Source of the DNA: Verrucomicrobiaceae bacterium
GTDB lineage: Bacteria > Verrucomicrobiota > Verrucomicrobiia > Verrucomicrobiales > DEV007
Assembly (NCBI GenBank): GCA_024229495.1
Contig: JAAESJ010000349.1
Span: forward strand, 1-34,259
Direction: 5' to 3'
DNA length: 34,259 nt
The notes beneath the pieces were generated by a model, which made no database searches, was not told the origin of the DNA, and worked only from the letters and a program-made list of their open reading frames with translations. Shown here one piece after another: positions 25,180 to 34,259 of this stretch (position 1 is its first letter; every line of letters starts with the position of its first letter). The translations under genes and the position numbers were made by a program.

Positions 25180-26337
25180 ATGGGAGAAAAGAGCGCATAT
25201 ATTCTTGTCCTCGTGGTGGTTTCTCTCATGGGGCTGGGTATCGTGATGTTGCTAAGCACCAGTGTGTTTATCGCGGACAGGGCGGATATTTATCATGATG
25301 TTCACCGGCAATTGGTGTGGTTGGTGCTGGGAGTTATTGCATGCGCTTTTTTTGCTGTCGTTGACTACCGCTTCTGGAACCGGTCACGCTGGGTTTGGTT
25401 TGTGGTAGCCTGTATATTACTGGTTTTGTGCTTCCTTCCGCCTTTCTCCCAGCCGGCTAATGGTGCATACCGTTGGATCGGAGGAGGTGAGTTCGGCTTC
25501 GATTTTGCCAGACTGCAACCCTCAGAGATGGCCAAGCTTGCGGTGATCTTCATGATTGCCGGCTGGTGCTCGGATTCAGGTGAAGGTATCCGTGAAGTGC
25601 GCGCAGGATTCATCTACCCGCTTGGAATTGCACTGATTCCGGTGATGTTGATTGCCTGCGAGACGGACATGGGCACCGCTGCACTGCTTACATGTGTCGT
25701 CCTGACCATGTTATTTGTGGCGGGGAGCAGGATCTGGCTCTTTGCAGGAAGTGCGGTGCTGTCGGTATGCGTCCTGGCTTTAGCAGTTGTTCAAAATCCC
25801 AACCGTTGGCAGAGGCTTATTGCATTCATGGATCTTGAGGCTCACAAGACAGGATTGGGCTTGCAGCAATGGCGGGCAAAGCTTGCCCTTGGGGAGGGTG
25901 GTATCAGTGGCCTTGGGTTGGGTGAGGGGCGGGAGAAGCTGATGTATCTTCCTTTTGCTCACACCGATTTTATTTTTCCAATGATTGGCGAGGAGTTGGG
26001 AGTCAGGGCTACGTTGCTCGTGGTTTTTGCCTTCGTTACGGTGTTAATACTCGGGGTATTGATTGCCAATTCCGCGCCTGATCCTTTTGGTAAGCTTCTA
26101 GGGTTCGGTATTGTGACCCTCATCAGTATTCAGGCCGCATTGAATATTGGCGTGACTACTGCGGTTTTGCCGAACAAGGGCCTGCCTTTGCCGTTTGTCA
26201 GCTATGGTGGATCAAACCTCCTGTTCAGTCTGGCCGGTATAGGTATCCTTCTCAATATTTACCGGCAGGGAAGTAGTATAAAAAGCGATGATACCGGAAA
26301 GTTGTTTGACCGGTGCCGCGCCGTTCCCCGGATATAG
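25180..26337 (+). CDS. ftsW: Lipid II polymerase / division SEDS protein FtsW
   Basis: The protein has 385 residues from ATG 25180 (MGEKSAYILVLVVVSLMGLG); a TTG at 25147 would add 11 residues with no family similarity. About ten membrane helices are present. SEDS motifs include NGAYRWIGGGEFGFDFARLQPSEMAK with the R-W-I and QPSE signatures, and the C-terminal PLPFVSYGGSNLLFSLAGIG. The ACETDMGTAALL segment carries the Asp that aligns with the catalytic Asp of RodA/FtsW. It forms the septal glycan polymerase with FtsI. The gene lies before murG as in most dcw clusters, which favours FtsW over RodA. Confidence 0.95.
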   Translation: MGEKSAYILVLVVVSLMGLGIVMLLSTSVFIADRADIYHDVHRQLVWLVLGVIACAFFAVVDYRFWNRSRWVWFVVACILLVLCFLPPFSQPANGAYRWIGGGEFGFDFARLQPSEMAKLAVIFMIAGWCSDSGEGIREVRAGFIYPLGIALIPVMLIACETDMGTAALLTCVVLTMLFVAGSRIWLFAGSAVLSVCVLALAVVQNPNRWQRLIAFMDLEAHKTGLGLQQWRAKLALGEGGISGLGLGEGREKLMYLPFAHTDFIFPMIGEELGVRATLLVVFAFVTVLILGVLIANSAPDPFGKLLGFGIVTLISIQAALNIGVTTAVLPNKGLPLPFVSYGGSNLLFSLAGIGILLNIYRQGSSIKSDDTGKLFDRCRAVPRI

Positions 26338-26354
26338 GAGATTTATTCACTGAA

Positions 26355-27449
26355 ATGGCCATACGAATTGTCATTGCCTGTGGTGGAACCGGTGGTCATC
26401 TATTTCCGGGTATTGCTGTTGCCGAGGCATTGCGTGCGCAGGGAGGTGAATCCCTAGTGCTGATCTCTGAGAAGGAAATCGATGCTCTTGCCATAAAGGG
26501 GTATGATGATCTTTGCTTTGAGACAGTTCCTGCGATGGCAATGCCCAGGCTGCTCTCCCCAAAGATGATTCCCTTTTCCCTGAGATTTTTGAGAACACTT
26601 TTGCGCTGTAACAGGATTGTATCTGCATTCAAGGCGGACGCAGTCCTGGGCATGGGGGGATTCACCTCTTTGGCTCCTCTGATGGCCGGGCGCAGGCACG
26701 GGGCCAAGGTGTTTATCCATGAATCAAATGCTTTCCCCGGCAAGGCAAATCGGATTGCTGCACGTGGAGCAGACTCGGTGTTGCTTGGGCTTTCTGCCTG
26801 CCGGAGATATTTCCCCGGTAAAGATGTTGATGTCGTAGGCACTCCTTTGCGCAAATTAATGTGCCAGAAGCATGACAAGGCATCAGCTCTTGCTCATTTC
26901 GGCTTGGAGGAGGGAAGGAAAACGCTCCTGGTTATGGGGGGCAGTCAGGGGGCACGAGGGTTGAATCAGGCCATTACCGGTGCCCTGGAGCATATTTCCG
27001 CTTTGGGAATGCAGGTGATTCACCTTACAGGTCCAGCTGACCTTGATTCCATCCGTGCAGGTTACAGCCATGCATCATTGCCTTATTTTGTATCGGCCTT
27101 CTGCCATGAGATGCATCAGGCCTACTCAGCCGCCGATGTTGCTATTGCCCGGTCGGGTGCCTCGAGCCTGGCTGAGCTTTCTGTATTTGCTCTGCCGACA
27201 ATCCTTGTTCCGTTCCCTCATGCAGCGGATGATCACCAAACCCTTAATGCGCAGGTGTATACCAAGAGCGGTGCTGCCGAAATGTTGAAAGAAAAGGATA
27301 TTGAGTCCCGTTCCATTGGAATGTTGTTGCAGGAATTCACGAAGAATAACGGGGCAGTTCTCACCGAGATGAGTTCAGCGATGGATGCGATGGCAATAAG
27401 GAATGCCGCTGAAAATATCTGTAAATCAATCGAGATGCGTTGCCGATGA
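26355..27449 (+). CDS. murG: Lipid II synthase MurG (GlcNAc transferase)
   Basis: MurG adds GlcNAc from UDP-GlcNAc to lipid I at the inner face of the membrane. The start is ATG 26355 (364 residues): MAIRIVIACGGTGGHLFPGIA, with the GGTGGH phosphate loop at 10-15. Upstream in-frame codons lie inside ftsW. Other motifs are GMGGFTSLAPLMAG, HESNAFPGKANRI, MGGSQGARGLNQAI, and ARSGASSLAELSVF with the acceptor-side Glu, followed by HAADDHQTLNA. The stop overlaps the murC ATG by four bases (ATGA). Confidence 0.97.
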   Translation: MAIRIVIACGGTGGHLFPGIAVAEALRAQGGESLVLISEKEIDALAIKGYDDLCFETVPAMAMPRLLSPKMIPFSLRFLRTLLRCNRIVSAFKADAVLGMGGFTSLAPLMAGRRHGAKVFIHESNAFPGKANRIAARGADSVLLGLSACRRYFPGKDVDVVGTPLRKLMCQKHDKASALAHFGLEEGRKTLLVMGGSQGARGLNQAITGALEHISALGMQVIHLTGPADLDSIRAGYSHASLPYFVSAFCHEMHQAYSAADVAIARSGASSLAELSVFALPTILVPFPHAADDHQTLNAQVYTKSGAAEMLKEKDIESRSIGMLLQEFTKNNGAVLTEMSSAMDAMAIRNAAENICKSIEMRCR

Positions 27450-29755
27450 AGGAGGAAATCGCAGAGCTTCTGCACCAAGGTGCAAGCAATCCAATGAGAA
27501 TTCACCTGATCGGGGTGGCCGGATCCGGTATGAGTGGCATCGCATCATTGCTCATTGACCTTGGGCACCGGGTGAGTGGATCGGATCGGGTCATGACCAG
27601 TGAGACCGAGCGACTGCAGCGAGTGGGTCTTGATTTCCATTGTCCTCATTGCGCAGAGACGCTCAGTGATGCGCAGCTGGTTATTTATTCTTCAGCAATC
27701 AAGCCTGGTAATGTCGTTTACGATGCTGCAGTTGAGATGGGATTGCCCATGTTGCGCCGCGCTGAAGCCCTGTCCTTGATTATGGAAGGGAAGCAAGGAA
27801 TTGTAATTGCAGGGACGCACGGAAAGACCACGACGGCAGCACTTGCGGCTCATGTGTTGCGGGCGGCGGGAGTCGGACCTTCTCATTACATTGGAGCGGA
27901 GATTCCAATCCTTGGGACCAATGCCCATTGGGAAAGCGGGGGGAAGTATTTTGTTGCCGAGGGGGATGAGAGTGATGGTTCGCTGGTCGAGTTTAACCCG
28001 GAGCTTTCCATGGTTCTCAATATTGAGGAGGAGCACCTTGATCATTATTCCGGGGGTATTGAGGAGATTCGCGAGGTCTTCCGCCGATTTGTTGAAGCAA
28101 CTGCCGGGGGGGTGGTTTTTTGCGGAAGTGATATTGAGGCATCTTCCTTGTGCCGGGCAAGAAAAGGAGCCATTTCCTACGGATGGGACGAAGGGTTTAA
28201 CTTCTGTGCAAAGATCCATAACCTCAGGGAGCGGAGCAGTGATTTTGAGGTATTACGGGATGGGCGCGTGATTGGAAATGTAACCCTGGGGATTCCCGGT
28301 GAACACAATGTGCTGAATGCGCTTGCTGTCATCGCGCTGGCAACCACTCTTGGTGCCCGGTTCGATGACGTTGTTGAAGCCATGCGGACGTTCCGTGGCG
28401 CGCGCCGCAGATTTGATGTCCTGTACCGATCGGCGGACTATTCCGTCATTGACGATTACGGGCATCACCCCACGGAGATAAAGGCGACCATCGCAACGGC
28501 CAGGGCGGCCAACCCTGAGCGGCTCGTGTGCGTTTTTCAGCCCCACCGTTATTCACGAACCAATCTCATGCGGGAACAATTCGGTGAGGCTTTCCAGGGT
28601 GTTGATGCGCTGTACGTGACTGATATCTATGCGGCAAGTGAAGAGCCTATTCCCGGGGTTAGTGGTGAGCTAATTGTGAATGCAGTGCGGGCGAGCAGCC
28701 TGGAGGATGTTACATATACGCCAGATGTTAACACTGCGCATCTGGCGATAGGATCTTGCCTGAGGAGAGGGGATATGCTGTTAACACTGGGCGCGGGGAA
28801 TGTGCATGAGGTTGGCGCTAGGCTTGCCCGTGACCTTGAGTTCATTGATAAGTTGCGTCGTGAACTTGATGATCCCGAGACTACCTGTCGACTTTACGAG
28901 CCGATGCGGCGACACACCACGATGAAAGTGGGGGGAGCTGCCCAGTTCTGGGTGGAGCCATCAAGCGTAGAGAGCTTCACAAGGGCGTTGAGCTTTTTCA
29001 AGACGGCAGGTGTTCCTGTCATGATGATGGGAAGGGGTTCAAACCTCATTATAAGGGATGGTGGAATTGCGGGGGCAGTGATTCGGCTTTGCAAGGGGGA
29101 GTTTGATGAGATTTCTGTGTCCGGAGAAACTATTGTTGCTGGTGCAGGTGTCCGGTTTAAGAAGGTCAGTAATGTGGCCAAGAACAACGGGCTAGGGGGG
29201 TTCGAGTGGATGGAGGGTATTCCGGGGAATGTCGGTGGAGGGTTGCGGATGAATGCAGGAGCCATGAGCTGCCAGACTTTTGACCAAGTCGTTTCCGTTC
29301 GTTACTTGGATTCAGGTGGCGGGTTGCACGAGAAGAGTGGTCAGGAATTCTCCGCCAATTACCGCAATGTCCCCGAGTTGATTGAGAATTTTGCTTTATC
29401 GGCAGTTTTTCGAGGTAATTCATCCAGTGAGGAGGAGATTAAAAGGAGGCTAGATGCCTCGATGGATAAGCGGCGAATGAGTCAGCCTGTAGCAGCCTGT
29501 GCGGGTTGTATCTTTAAGAACCCGGCCTCGATTCCCGCCGGAAAACTCATCGAAGAGCTTGGCCTTGTTGGAACTCAGGTGGGAGCAGCAAGAGTTTCTG
29601 ATGTTCACGGTAACTTCATTGTTAATGAAGGTGGAGCGAAAGCGGAGGATGTCATTGCTCTCATTGAGATGATTCAATCAAGCTCACGTGAGCACCGGGG
29701 AATTGAACTGCAGACCGAAGTTAAAATCATTGGAAGCGCTGAAGAATGTTTCTAA
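27446..29755 (+). CDS. murC-murB: Fused MurC-MurB: UDP-MurNAc:L-Ala ligase and UDP-GlcNAc-enolpyruvate reductase
   Basis: One 769-residue frame holds two enzymes. Residues 1 to about 470 are MurC (RIHLIGVAGSGMSGIASLL; P-loop GTHGKTTT 123-130; AEGDESDGSL; HHPTEIKATI; FQPHRYSRT). Residues about 480-769 are MurB, an FAD enzyme that reduces UDP-GlcNAc-enolpyruvate (RRHTTMKVGG; MGRGSNLIIRDGG; GFEWMEGIPGNVGGG; FSANYRNVPE; LQTEVKIIG with the conserved Glu). The reading frame is open across the join with no frameshift. In MurB the motif usually written G-S-x-F-K-N-P is GCIFKNP, placing Cys688 at the proton-donor serine. MurB makes the substrate used by MurC, so the fusion joins consecutive steps. The start is ATG 27446, overlapping murG. 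Confidence 0.95.
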   Translation: MKEEIAELLHQGASNPMRIHLIGVAGSGMSGIASLLIDLGHRVSGSDRVMTSETERLQRVGLDFHCPHCAETLSDAQLVIYSSAIKPGNVVYDAAVEMGLPMLRRAEALSLIMEGKQGIVIAGTHGKTTTAALAAHVLRAAGVGPSHYIGAEIPILGTNAHWESGGKYFVAEGDESDGSLVEFNPELSMVLNIEEEHLDHYSGGIEEIREVFRRFVEATAGGVVFCGSDIEASSLCRARKGAISYGWDEGFNFCAKIHNLRERSSDFEVLRDGRVIGNVTLGIPGEHNVLNALAVIALATTLGARFDDVVEAMRTFRGARRRFDVLYRSADYSVIDDYGHHPTEIKATIATARAANPERLVCVFQPHRYSRTNLMREQFGEAFQGVDALYVTDIYAASEEPIPGVSGELIVNAVRASSLEDVTYTPDVNTAHLAIGSCLRRGDMLLTLGAGNVHEVGARLARDLEFIDKLRRELDDPETTCRLYEPMRRHTTMKVGGAAQFWVEPSSVESFTRALSFFKTAGVPVMMMGRGSNLIIRDGGIAGAVIRLCKGEFDEISVSGETIVAGAGVRFKKVSNVAKNNGLGGFEWMEGIPGNVGGGLRMNAGAMSCQTFDQVVSVRYLDSGGGLHEKSGQEFSANYRNVPELIENFALSAVFRGNSSSEEEIKRRLDASMDKRRMSQPVAACAGCIFKNPASIPAGKLIEELGLVGTQVGAARVSDVHGNFIVNEGGAKAEDVIALIEMIQSSSREHRGIELQTEVKIIGSAEECF

Positions 29756-29774
29756 CAAAAGATTGATTAAAGAT

Positions 29775-30695
29775 ATGCCAATTGATAATAAAACCATCGC
29801 GGTCCTAATGGGTGGTCCTGGAAGTGAGCGTGAGGTGTCATTGGTGTCGGGGAAAAGTGTTGCAGGGGCGCTTGTTGAATGCGGGGCACATGTGACAGAA
29901 GTGGATCTCAAGGGTGATGACTTGAACCTTCCTGATGATGTTGACCTTGTCTTTAATGTCATCCACGGAACATTTGGTGAAGATGGTTCCCTGCAAAAGA
30001 TGCTCAATTCCCGGAGGATTCCCTATACCGGTGCTGGGGCAAGCAGTAGTGAGCTGGCTTTTGACAAGGGATTGAGCAAGAAGAAGTTTGCTGAATCAGG
30101 AGTGCCAACTCCCGTTTTTGAATTTATTGCGGCAAAACCGGGAGAGTTGCCGTCAATGCCGCTGCCTTATGTCATTAAGCCGCCTCGTGAAGGCTCCAGC
30201 GTGGGGGTCCACATCGTTCACGACCAAGAGCAGACCGGGGAGGCTCTCGAGGATGTTTCAAAGTATGACCTTGTTGCTCTGGTTGAGGAATTTATTTCAG
30301 GAAAGGAGCTCACGGTAGGGATTCTTGATGGCGAGGCATTACCTGTGGTCGATATTCAGCCACGGTCTGGGTTTTATGATATGCAGAACAAGTATCCCTG
30401 GCTCGGAGGCGGGGATGGAAGTGACTACTACTGTCCAGCTGATCTTGATGATGACACTACCCGCAGGGTGCAGGAGGCGGCACTTCATGCGCACCAATCT
30501 CTGGGGGTCGAGATTTATTCCAGAGTGGATGTGATCCTGTCACCTGAGGGGATTCCCTATGTGTTGGAAGTGAACACGATTCCCGGGATGACAGAGACGA
30601 GTTTGTTGCCGAAAGCGGCTCTCTCTGCTGGTTATGATTTCCCGTGCCTGTGTGAGCGCATAGCTGAGCTGTCGATGGACCTCCGCAAGAGATAA
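29775..30695 (+). CDS. ddl: D-alanine-D-alanine ligase Ddl
   Basis: Ddl makes the D-Ala-D-Ala used by MurF. The start is ATG 29775 (306 residues), 19 bases after murC-murB; a longer open frame from 29688 lies inside MurB. Motifs of the ATP-grasp fold: LMGGPGSEREVSLVSG at the N-terminus, NVIHGTFGEDGSLQ, YVIKPPREGSSVGVH, the SGKELTVGILDG strand, and EVNTIPGMTETSLLPKAA with the metal-binding Glu/Asn. MQNKYPWLGGGDGSDYYCPA contains the substrate-loop KY. Size fits Ddl B-type. Confidence 0.96.
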   Translation: MPIDNKTIAVLMGGPGSEREVSLVSGKSVAGALVECGAHVTEVDLKGDDLNLPDDVDLVFNVIHGTFGEDGSLQKMLNSRRIPYTGAGASSSELAFDKGLSKKKFAESGVPTPVFEFIAAKPGELPSMPLPYVIKPPREGSSVGVHIVHDQEQTGEALEDVSKYDLVALVEEFISGKELTVGILDGEALPVVDIQPRSGFYDMQNKYPWLGGGDGSDYYCPADLDDDTTRRVQEAALHAHQSLGVEIYSRVDVILSPEGIPYVLEVNTIPGMTETSLLPKAALSAGYDFPCLCERIAELSMDLRKR

Positions 30696-30712
30696 CCCTT
30701 TGTGAAAATTAA

Positions 30713-31762
30713 ATGAGCAAGACCAGAGATAATCACAAGCAGCGTCGGAAGGCAGGAGATCTTAGTAATAGGAGCTCGCGAAGCCGCCATAAGCTTGATG
30801 TTCAGGTAGCTTCCAGGAGAGCCTCGTCGTTGCGGTGGAGAATAAAATTGCTGAAGTGCTGTAAGCTGGGTGCAGTGGTGGCGTTTATTTTCACCCTTGT
30901 GGTTGGCGTCTATAGGGGGATTGACTATTTCCTGTTTGAGAATCCGAGCTTTATGGTTAATGAGATCAGCTACAGCACTGACGGTAATCTGGGAAAGAGA
31001 CGTGTCCTGGACTGCCTTGGCTTGAGACCTGGTGAGAACATTCTGCGCCTTGACCTTGATGAAATGCGGGGGAAAATCTTGGCAGATTTACCCCGTGTCC
31101 GGGAAGTTCATATTATACGTGATATTCCGGACAGAATCTCCTTTGACATTAAGGAGAGATTTGCGGTTGCCTGGCTGGGGAATCCCCTTCGCCTTCAGAG
31201 TCCCCAGAGATGCCTGGGAGGGTTGCTTGTTGGCAGTGACGGGGTTGTTATTCGCTGTGAAATGTTTGAACAGGGTTATGAGGCGTTGCCGGTGATTTTT
31301 CCTGAGGAGAAAATCACGTTATTGCCCGGAAGCATGGTCGAATCGGTTGCCTTGACCAAGGGGCTTGAAATTGTCCTTTGCTGCGAGAAAATTTTTAAAA
31401 ATTCACCCGTGAAGCTGAAGTCCCTTAGGGTAAGCAGCCCCTATTCATTGGTTGGTTACCTGAATACAGGGACAGAGGTGATTTTTGGGCTGGAGGCAAT
31501 TGATCGGCAGATAAGTAATTTGAAGGTCCTGCTTGATGAAGGCACTCGTCGGGGGGAAGCTCTGGCAACTGTTAACCTTTTGCCCAAAAAAAATATTCCA
31601 GTGCGTTTTACTGAACTTGAAATTTCTGGTGGGGCAGGTCCTGATGTGGTGCCTGCAACCCCTGAAAATAAGGTATCTGGGCGAGAGGCTGTTCCCAGAC
31701 GGGTTCATCGTCGGGTGCCTCGGCGGGCAGTGACGCGCGGGAGAGTGAATTCTGAGGGTTGA
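30713..31762 (+). CDS. ftsQ: Cell division protein FtsQ
   Basis: The protein has 349 residues: about 48 highly basic cytoplasmic residues, one membrane helix at 51-69, then a POTRA domain at about 78-152 (NPSFMVNEISYSTDG, LGLRPGENILRLDLDEMRG, DIPDRISFDIKERFAVAWL). FtsQ bridges the FtsL/FtsB module to FtsA-side and FtsWI-side partners. The last 30 residues after residue 318 are Arg-rich (PRRVHRRVPRRA), an uncommon periplasmic tail. The gene is in the expected place between ddl and ftsA. ATG 30713 lies 17 bases after the ddl stop. Confidence 0.9.
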   Translation: MSKTRDNHKQRRKAGDLSNRSSRSRHKLDVQVASRRASSLRWRIKLLKCCKLGAVVAFIFTLVVGVYRGIDYFLFENPSFMVNEISYSTDGNLGKRRVLDCLGLRPGENILRLDLDEMRGKILADLPRVREVHIIRDIPDRISFDIKERFAVAWLGNPLRLQSPQRCLGGLLVGSDGVVIRCEMFEQGYEALPVIFPEEKITLLPGSMVESVALTKGLEIVLCCEKIFKNSPVKLKSLRVSSPYSLVGYLNTGTEVIFGLEAIDRQISNLKVLLDEGTRRGEALATVNLLPKKNIPVRFTELEISGGAGPDVVPATPENKVSGREAVPRRVHRRVPRRAVTRGRVNSEG

Positions 31763-31800
31763 CTAATGGGCATTAATCAACGTAATCGCAGGTAGTTCAG

Positions 31801-33078
31801 ATGGCTAAATCCACGATCTATGTCGGCCTTGAAATAGGGACATCCAAGATATGTGTTGTCGTTGGTGAGGTCCGTGCCGATGGAGCGATCAAGATTCTCG
31901 GAGTTGGGTCAGCGGCATCAAGAGGGGTTCGTAAGGGGGAAATCGTCGATTTTGAAAACGCGCAGGCATGCTTGCACGATGCCCTGGTGCGTGCGGAACA
32001 TCGCAGCGACGTGATGATCAATAACGTGTTCCTTGCAATTACAGGTGCGCATATTAAGAGCTTTAATAACCGGGGAACCATGCGTATCCCGGAGGAGCAG
32101 GAGGAAATCACCGACGATGATCTTGAAGAGGTGAAGGAGATTGCCAGGGATGTGGATATTCCACAGGAGGATGTGTTTCTGCACAGTATTGTTCGTGACT
32201 ATTATGTGGATGGGCAGGAGAAGGTAAACCGGCCGGCCGGAATGCTGGGCAAGATGCTTGAGGCTGATTATCACATTATCCATTGCATAAAGACCCGGGT
32301 GCAGAACACCATTCGTTGCGTAAGGGAGATACCTCTTGATGTGGAGGATGTGGTATTCAGTCCGGTTGCCTCGGCACAGGTTGTGTTGACGCAGGAGCAC
32401 AAGGACAGCGGGGCATTGCTGATCGACATTGGGGGCGGGACCACTGATTTCGCGATGTATAGTGGTGGTTCCATTGTCAGTTCGGGTTGTATCGGTGTGG
32501 GTGGTGATCATATTACCAATGATATTTCAGTTGTAATGAAGATTCCCCTCACGAAGGCGGAAAGACTCAAGGTTAAATTCGGCGCAGCCATCCTGTCTGA
32601 GGACATCGATCCGGAACCGATCGTTATAGAGGATGATCCACAGCTGGCGGGGCGTGAAATCGACCCTGCCTTACTCAATGAAATTATCAATGCGCGCATG
32701 ACCGAGACGCTTGAGCGATTGCGTGACCAATTATCAATTGATGGTGAATTAGCTGCTCTCGGGGCAGGTGTTTTCCTGACAGGAGGATGCAGCAAGCTTG
32801 AGGGACTTGATAAACTGGCTGAGAAGATATTCGATCTCCCCGTGTCCCGTGGCAATATCGACAGTATGAGTGGCGCTTCAGCGGCTTTTGAGAATCCTCA
32901 ATACTCGACTCCCATGGGGTTGATACGTTATGCGCAGATTCTGGAGGAAAGTCGACCGAAACTCTCCCCGATCCAGCGCCTTGGGAAAAAGCTTGGCGTG
33001 ATTTTCCGAGGCGCTAGAATTCTGTTGTTTTCAGCAATCCTGCTTGCCGGTTTATCTGCTTTCCTGTTGCTGAATTGA
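31801..33078 (+). CDS. ftsA: Cell division actin homologue FtsA
   Basis: FtsA is an ATP-binding actin-fold protein that polymerises on the membrane and anchors FtsZ. Residues 1-425 cover the fold: phosphate loop GLEIGTSKICVVVGEV near residue 10, the FtsA-specific 1C subdomain (RGVRKGEIVDFENAQACLH, NNVFLAITGAHI), and LLIDIGGGTTDFAMY with the second phosphate loop. GAGVFLTGGCSKLEGL forms the adenine-binding region. The C-terminus differs from the norm: a basic stretch RLGKKLGVIFRGAR (393-406) is followed by 19 residues of almost pure hydrophobic sequence ending in Asn425, which looks like a true transmembrane helix. The gene is 38 bases after ftsQ. Confidence 0.95.
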   Translation: MAKSTIYVGLEIGTSKICVVVGEVRADGAIKILGVGSAASRGVRKGEIVDFENAQACLHDALVRAEHRSDVMINNVFLAITGAHIKSFNNRGTMRIPEEQEEITDDDLEEVKEIARDVDIPQEDVFLHSIVRDYYVDGQEKVNRPAGMLGKMLEADYHIIHCIKTRVQNTIRCVREIPLDVEDVVFSPVASAQVVLTQEHKDSGALLIDIGGGTTDFAMYSGGSIVSSGCIGVGGDHITNDISVVMKIPLTKAERLKVKFGAAILSEDIDPEPIVIEDDPQLAGREIDPALLNEIINARMTETLERLRDQLSIDGELAALGAGVFLTGGCSKLEGLDKLAEKIFDLPVSRGNIDSMSGASAAFENPQYSTPMGLIRYAQILEESRPKLSPIQRLGKKLGVIFRGARILLFSAILLAGLSAFLLLN

Positions 33079-33117
33079 CTCTATTTTGAATATTGAACCA
33101 CAAATACATACGGACTG

Positions 33118-34259
<1,142 letters not shown>

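Noticed and set aside
29688-29774. Longer Ddl start inside the MurB coding end
   Set aside because: The extra residues are out-of-frame MurB sequence, and the Ddl family start is at the ATG at 29775.

Overview
The window looks like a chromosomal segment of a member of Verrucomicrobiota. I infer this from a pseudopilin cassette resembling the four Verru_Chthon cassette families (A-D), from secreted proteins with SHD1-like and DPDGDG modules, and from a division and cell wall (dcw) cluster with a fused murC-murB. The class (perhaps Opitutae) is a guess. Base composition and style look uniform, and I see no tRNA, rRNA, insertion sequence, prophage or CRISPR array.

Left part (1-4240). Two leftward envelope genes come first: a membrane-anchored SurA/PpiD-like protein that runs off the left edge, and a secreted coiled-coil/TPR protein. 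A rightward HNH-family gene follows. A GC-rich hairpin at about 4208-4231 separates it from the convergent gene to its right.

Middle part (4291-14358). This is a pseudopilin-type secretion or surface-assembly locus. A 1279-residue PilX/GspK-like protein (cassette A type) and a secreted SHD1-like protein point left. A 796-residue secreted, lectin-like protein and three prepilins (cassette B, C and D types) point right. The A gene is thus separated from and inverted relative to B-C-D.

Right part (14359-34259). After a 373-base spacer that ends in a textbook MraZ operator comes a complete, tightly packed dcw cluster: mraZ, rsmH, ftsL-like, ftsI, murE, murF, mraY, murD, a LysM membrane protein, ftsW, murG, murC-murB fusion, ddl, ftsQ, ftsA, ftsZ (truncated by the window end). 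Together these make the UDP-MurNAc-pentapeptide (with meso-diaminopimelate, from the DNPR motif in MurE), lipid I and lipid II, and the division-specific synthase (FtsW/FtsI) with its cytoskeletal guides FtsA and FtsZ. Several genes overlap by a few bases, which suggests translational coupling.

The most unusual points are these. The FtsZ T7 (synergy) loop has lost two of its three canonical catalytic-loop residues, and FtsZ continues into a pure Glu-Pro repeat. FtsA appears to end in a real transmembrane helix rather than only an amphipathic one. MurB is fused to MurC and has Cys where the proton-donor Ser is expected. The SurA-like protein carries a pair of EF-hand-type loops and a 14-residue proline-rich repeat inserted in its hinge region.
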